A stretch of 64,000 nt of DNA from Dipteris shenzhenensis (lineage: Eukaryota > Polypodiophyta > Polypodiopsida > Gleicheniales). The notes under the pieces were generated by a model that made no database searches, was not told the origin of the DNA, and was given only the letters and a program-made list of their open reading frames with translations. Positions 63,799-64,000 of the stretch are shown in pieces. How positions within the stretch are numbered: position 1 is the stretch's first letter; each line of letters opens with the position of its first letter. The translations under genes were made by a program, and so were the position numbers. The stretch is taken from the NCBI GenBank assembly GCA_047967505.1, contig CM106540.1; one strand, 5' to 3'.

Positions 63799-64000
63799 AT
63801 GCTGAAGTTGAGGGGTAAAAGTCTCTCCAAAGATGGACAGCAAACTCATGAGGAATATCGGGTTCTGGGTATTTACGTGTCTCGTGGAACACAACCTAGA
63901 CTGTGCTGAGGAAGTAATGTAATTGAGGTGCCTCACGCAGAAGGTATAGGATGTGGTCCAAGTCACTGGGAGGGCATGTGACACAGAAGACCCACGATGC
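63799..64000. other. No recognisable feature
   Basis: Nothing supported up to the window end. Confidence 0.4.

Larger units (their letters stand above)
56374..64000 (+). other. Intron 2 of the Alba gene, beyond the window end
   Basis: No Alba exon 3 is found in the rest of the window. The interval contains a TG/GA microsatellite (56489-56528), the hairpin array, a gypsy element in the sense orientation, an antisense LINE fragment and a copia fragment. Sense orientation of the gypsy means its LTR promoter and poly(A) signals could affect the Alba transcript. An alternative is that the gene is broken here and exons 1 and 2 are a remnant. Confidence 0.55.

Overview
The window looks like repeat-rich nuclear DNA of a land plant. 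The evidence is a plant-type Alba-domain gene with long introns, a decayed copy of the HEMK2 methyltransferase gene, copia and Ty3/gypsy elements primed by initiator-Met tRNA (TGGTATCAGAGC-type sites), L1-like LINEs with an RT zinc-binding domain, and degenerate CCCTAAA (plant telomere type) repeats. The abundance of LINE sequence, and an RT lineage unlike common angiosperm L1, would suit a large seed-free or gymnosperm genome, but I cannot name the species. Only one host gene looks alive; almost everything else is mobile-element debris of different ages.

Layout. 1-4000: mostly featureless, with a TACATA microsatellite (1578-1803) and a possible promoter and 5' leader (2642-3070). 4000-7330: a decayed minus-strand LTR element with a candidate LTR at 6541-7326, a TGGCGCC-type primer site and gag-like ORFs, disturbed by a 0.6-0.7 kb tandem duplication. 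7903-8649: an intronless, frameshifted HEMK2/N6AMT1 pseudogene. 8650-16900: low-information DNA, microsatellites and a copia gag relic. 16930-23875: a composite block in which two inverted arms about 0.9 kb long enclose a degenerate telomeric array and an array of about eleven 182-bp satellite monomers; a 5'-truncated LINE has inserted into the right arm. 23900-27000: an old Ty3/gypsy relic split by a LINE with a 14-bp target-site duplication. 29007-32228: a complete but internally deleted copia element on the minus strand with TAGTC target duplications. 33690-37560: an L1 relic interrupted by a 0.5-kb foldback. 38390-39990: a compound inverted/direct repeat. 40450-41480: a weak Athila/Tat-like gag relic. 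43072-45623: a young non-autonomous LTR retrotransposon with LTRs that read as identical, a perfect PBS and GAAGG target duplications. 46650-51200: a long L1-like LINE on the minus strand with endonuclease, RT and zinc-binding parts.

53643-56373: exons 1 and 2 of the Alba gene. Later exons lie beyond the window, so its second intron runs at least 7.6 kb. That intron holds a Ty3/gypsy element (PBS at 57605, gag and pol to about 61954) with four in-frame stop codons and two frameshifts, then a minus-strand LINE RT fragment and a copia RNase H fragment.

The most unusual signal is at 56806-57023, just upstream of that gypsy PBS and probably inside its LTR: about eleven short hairpins spaced about 20 bp apart. 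Five are perfect C(UNCG)G tetraloops in the plus-strand RNA, and the stems differ in sequence but remain paired. The gypsy leader that follows carries a bZIP-type TGACGTGGCA array and a CCAG/CTGG inverted-motif array.
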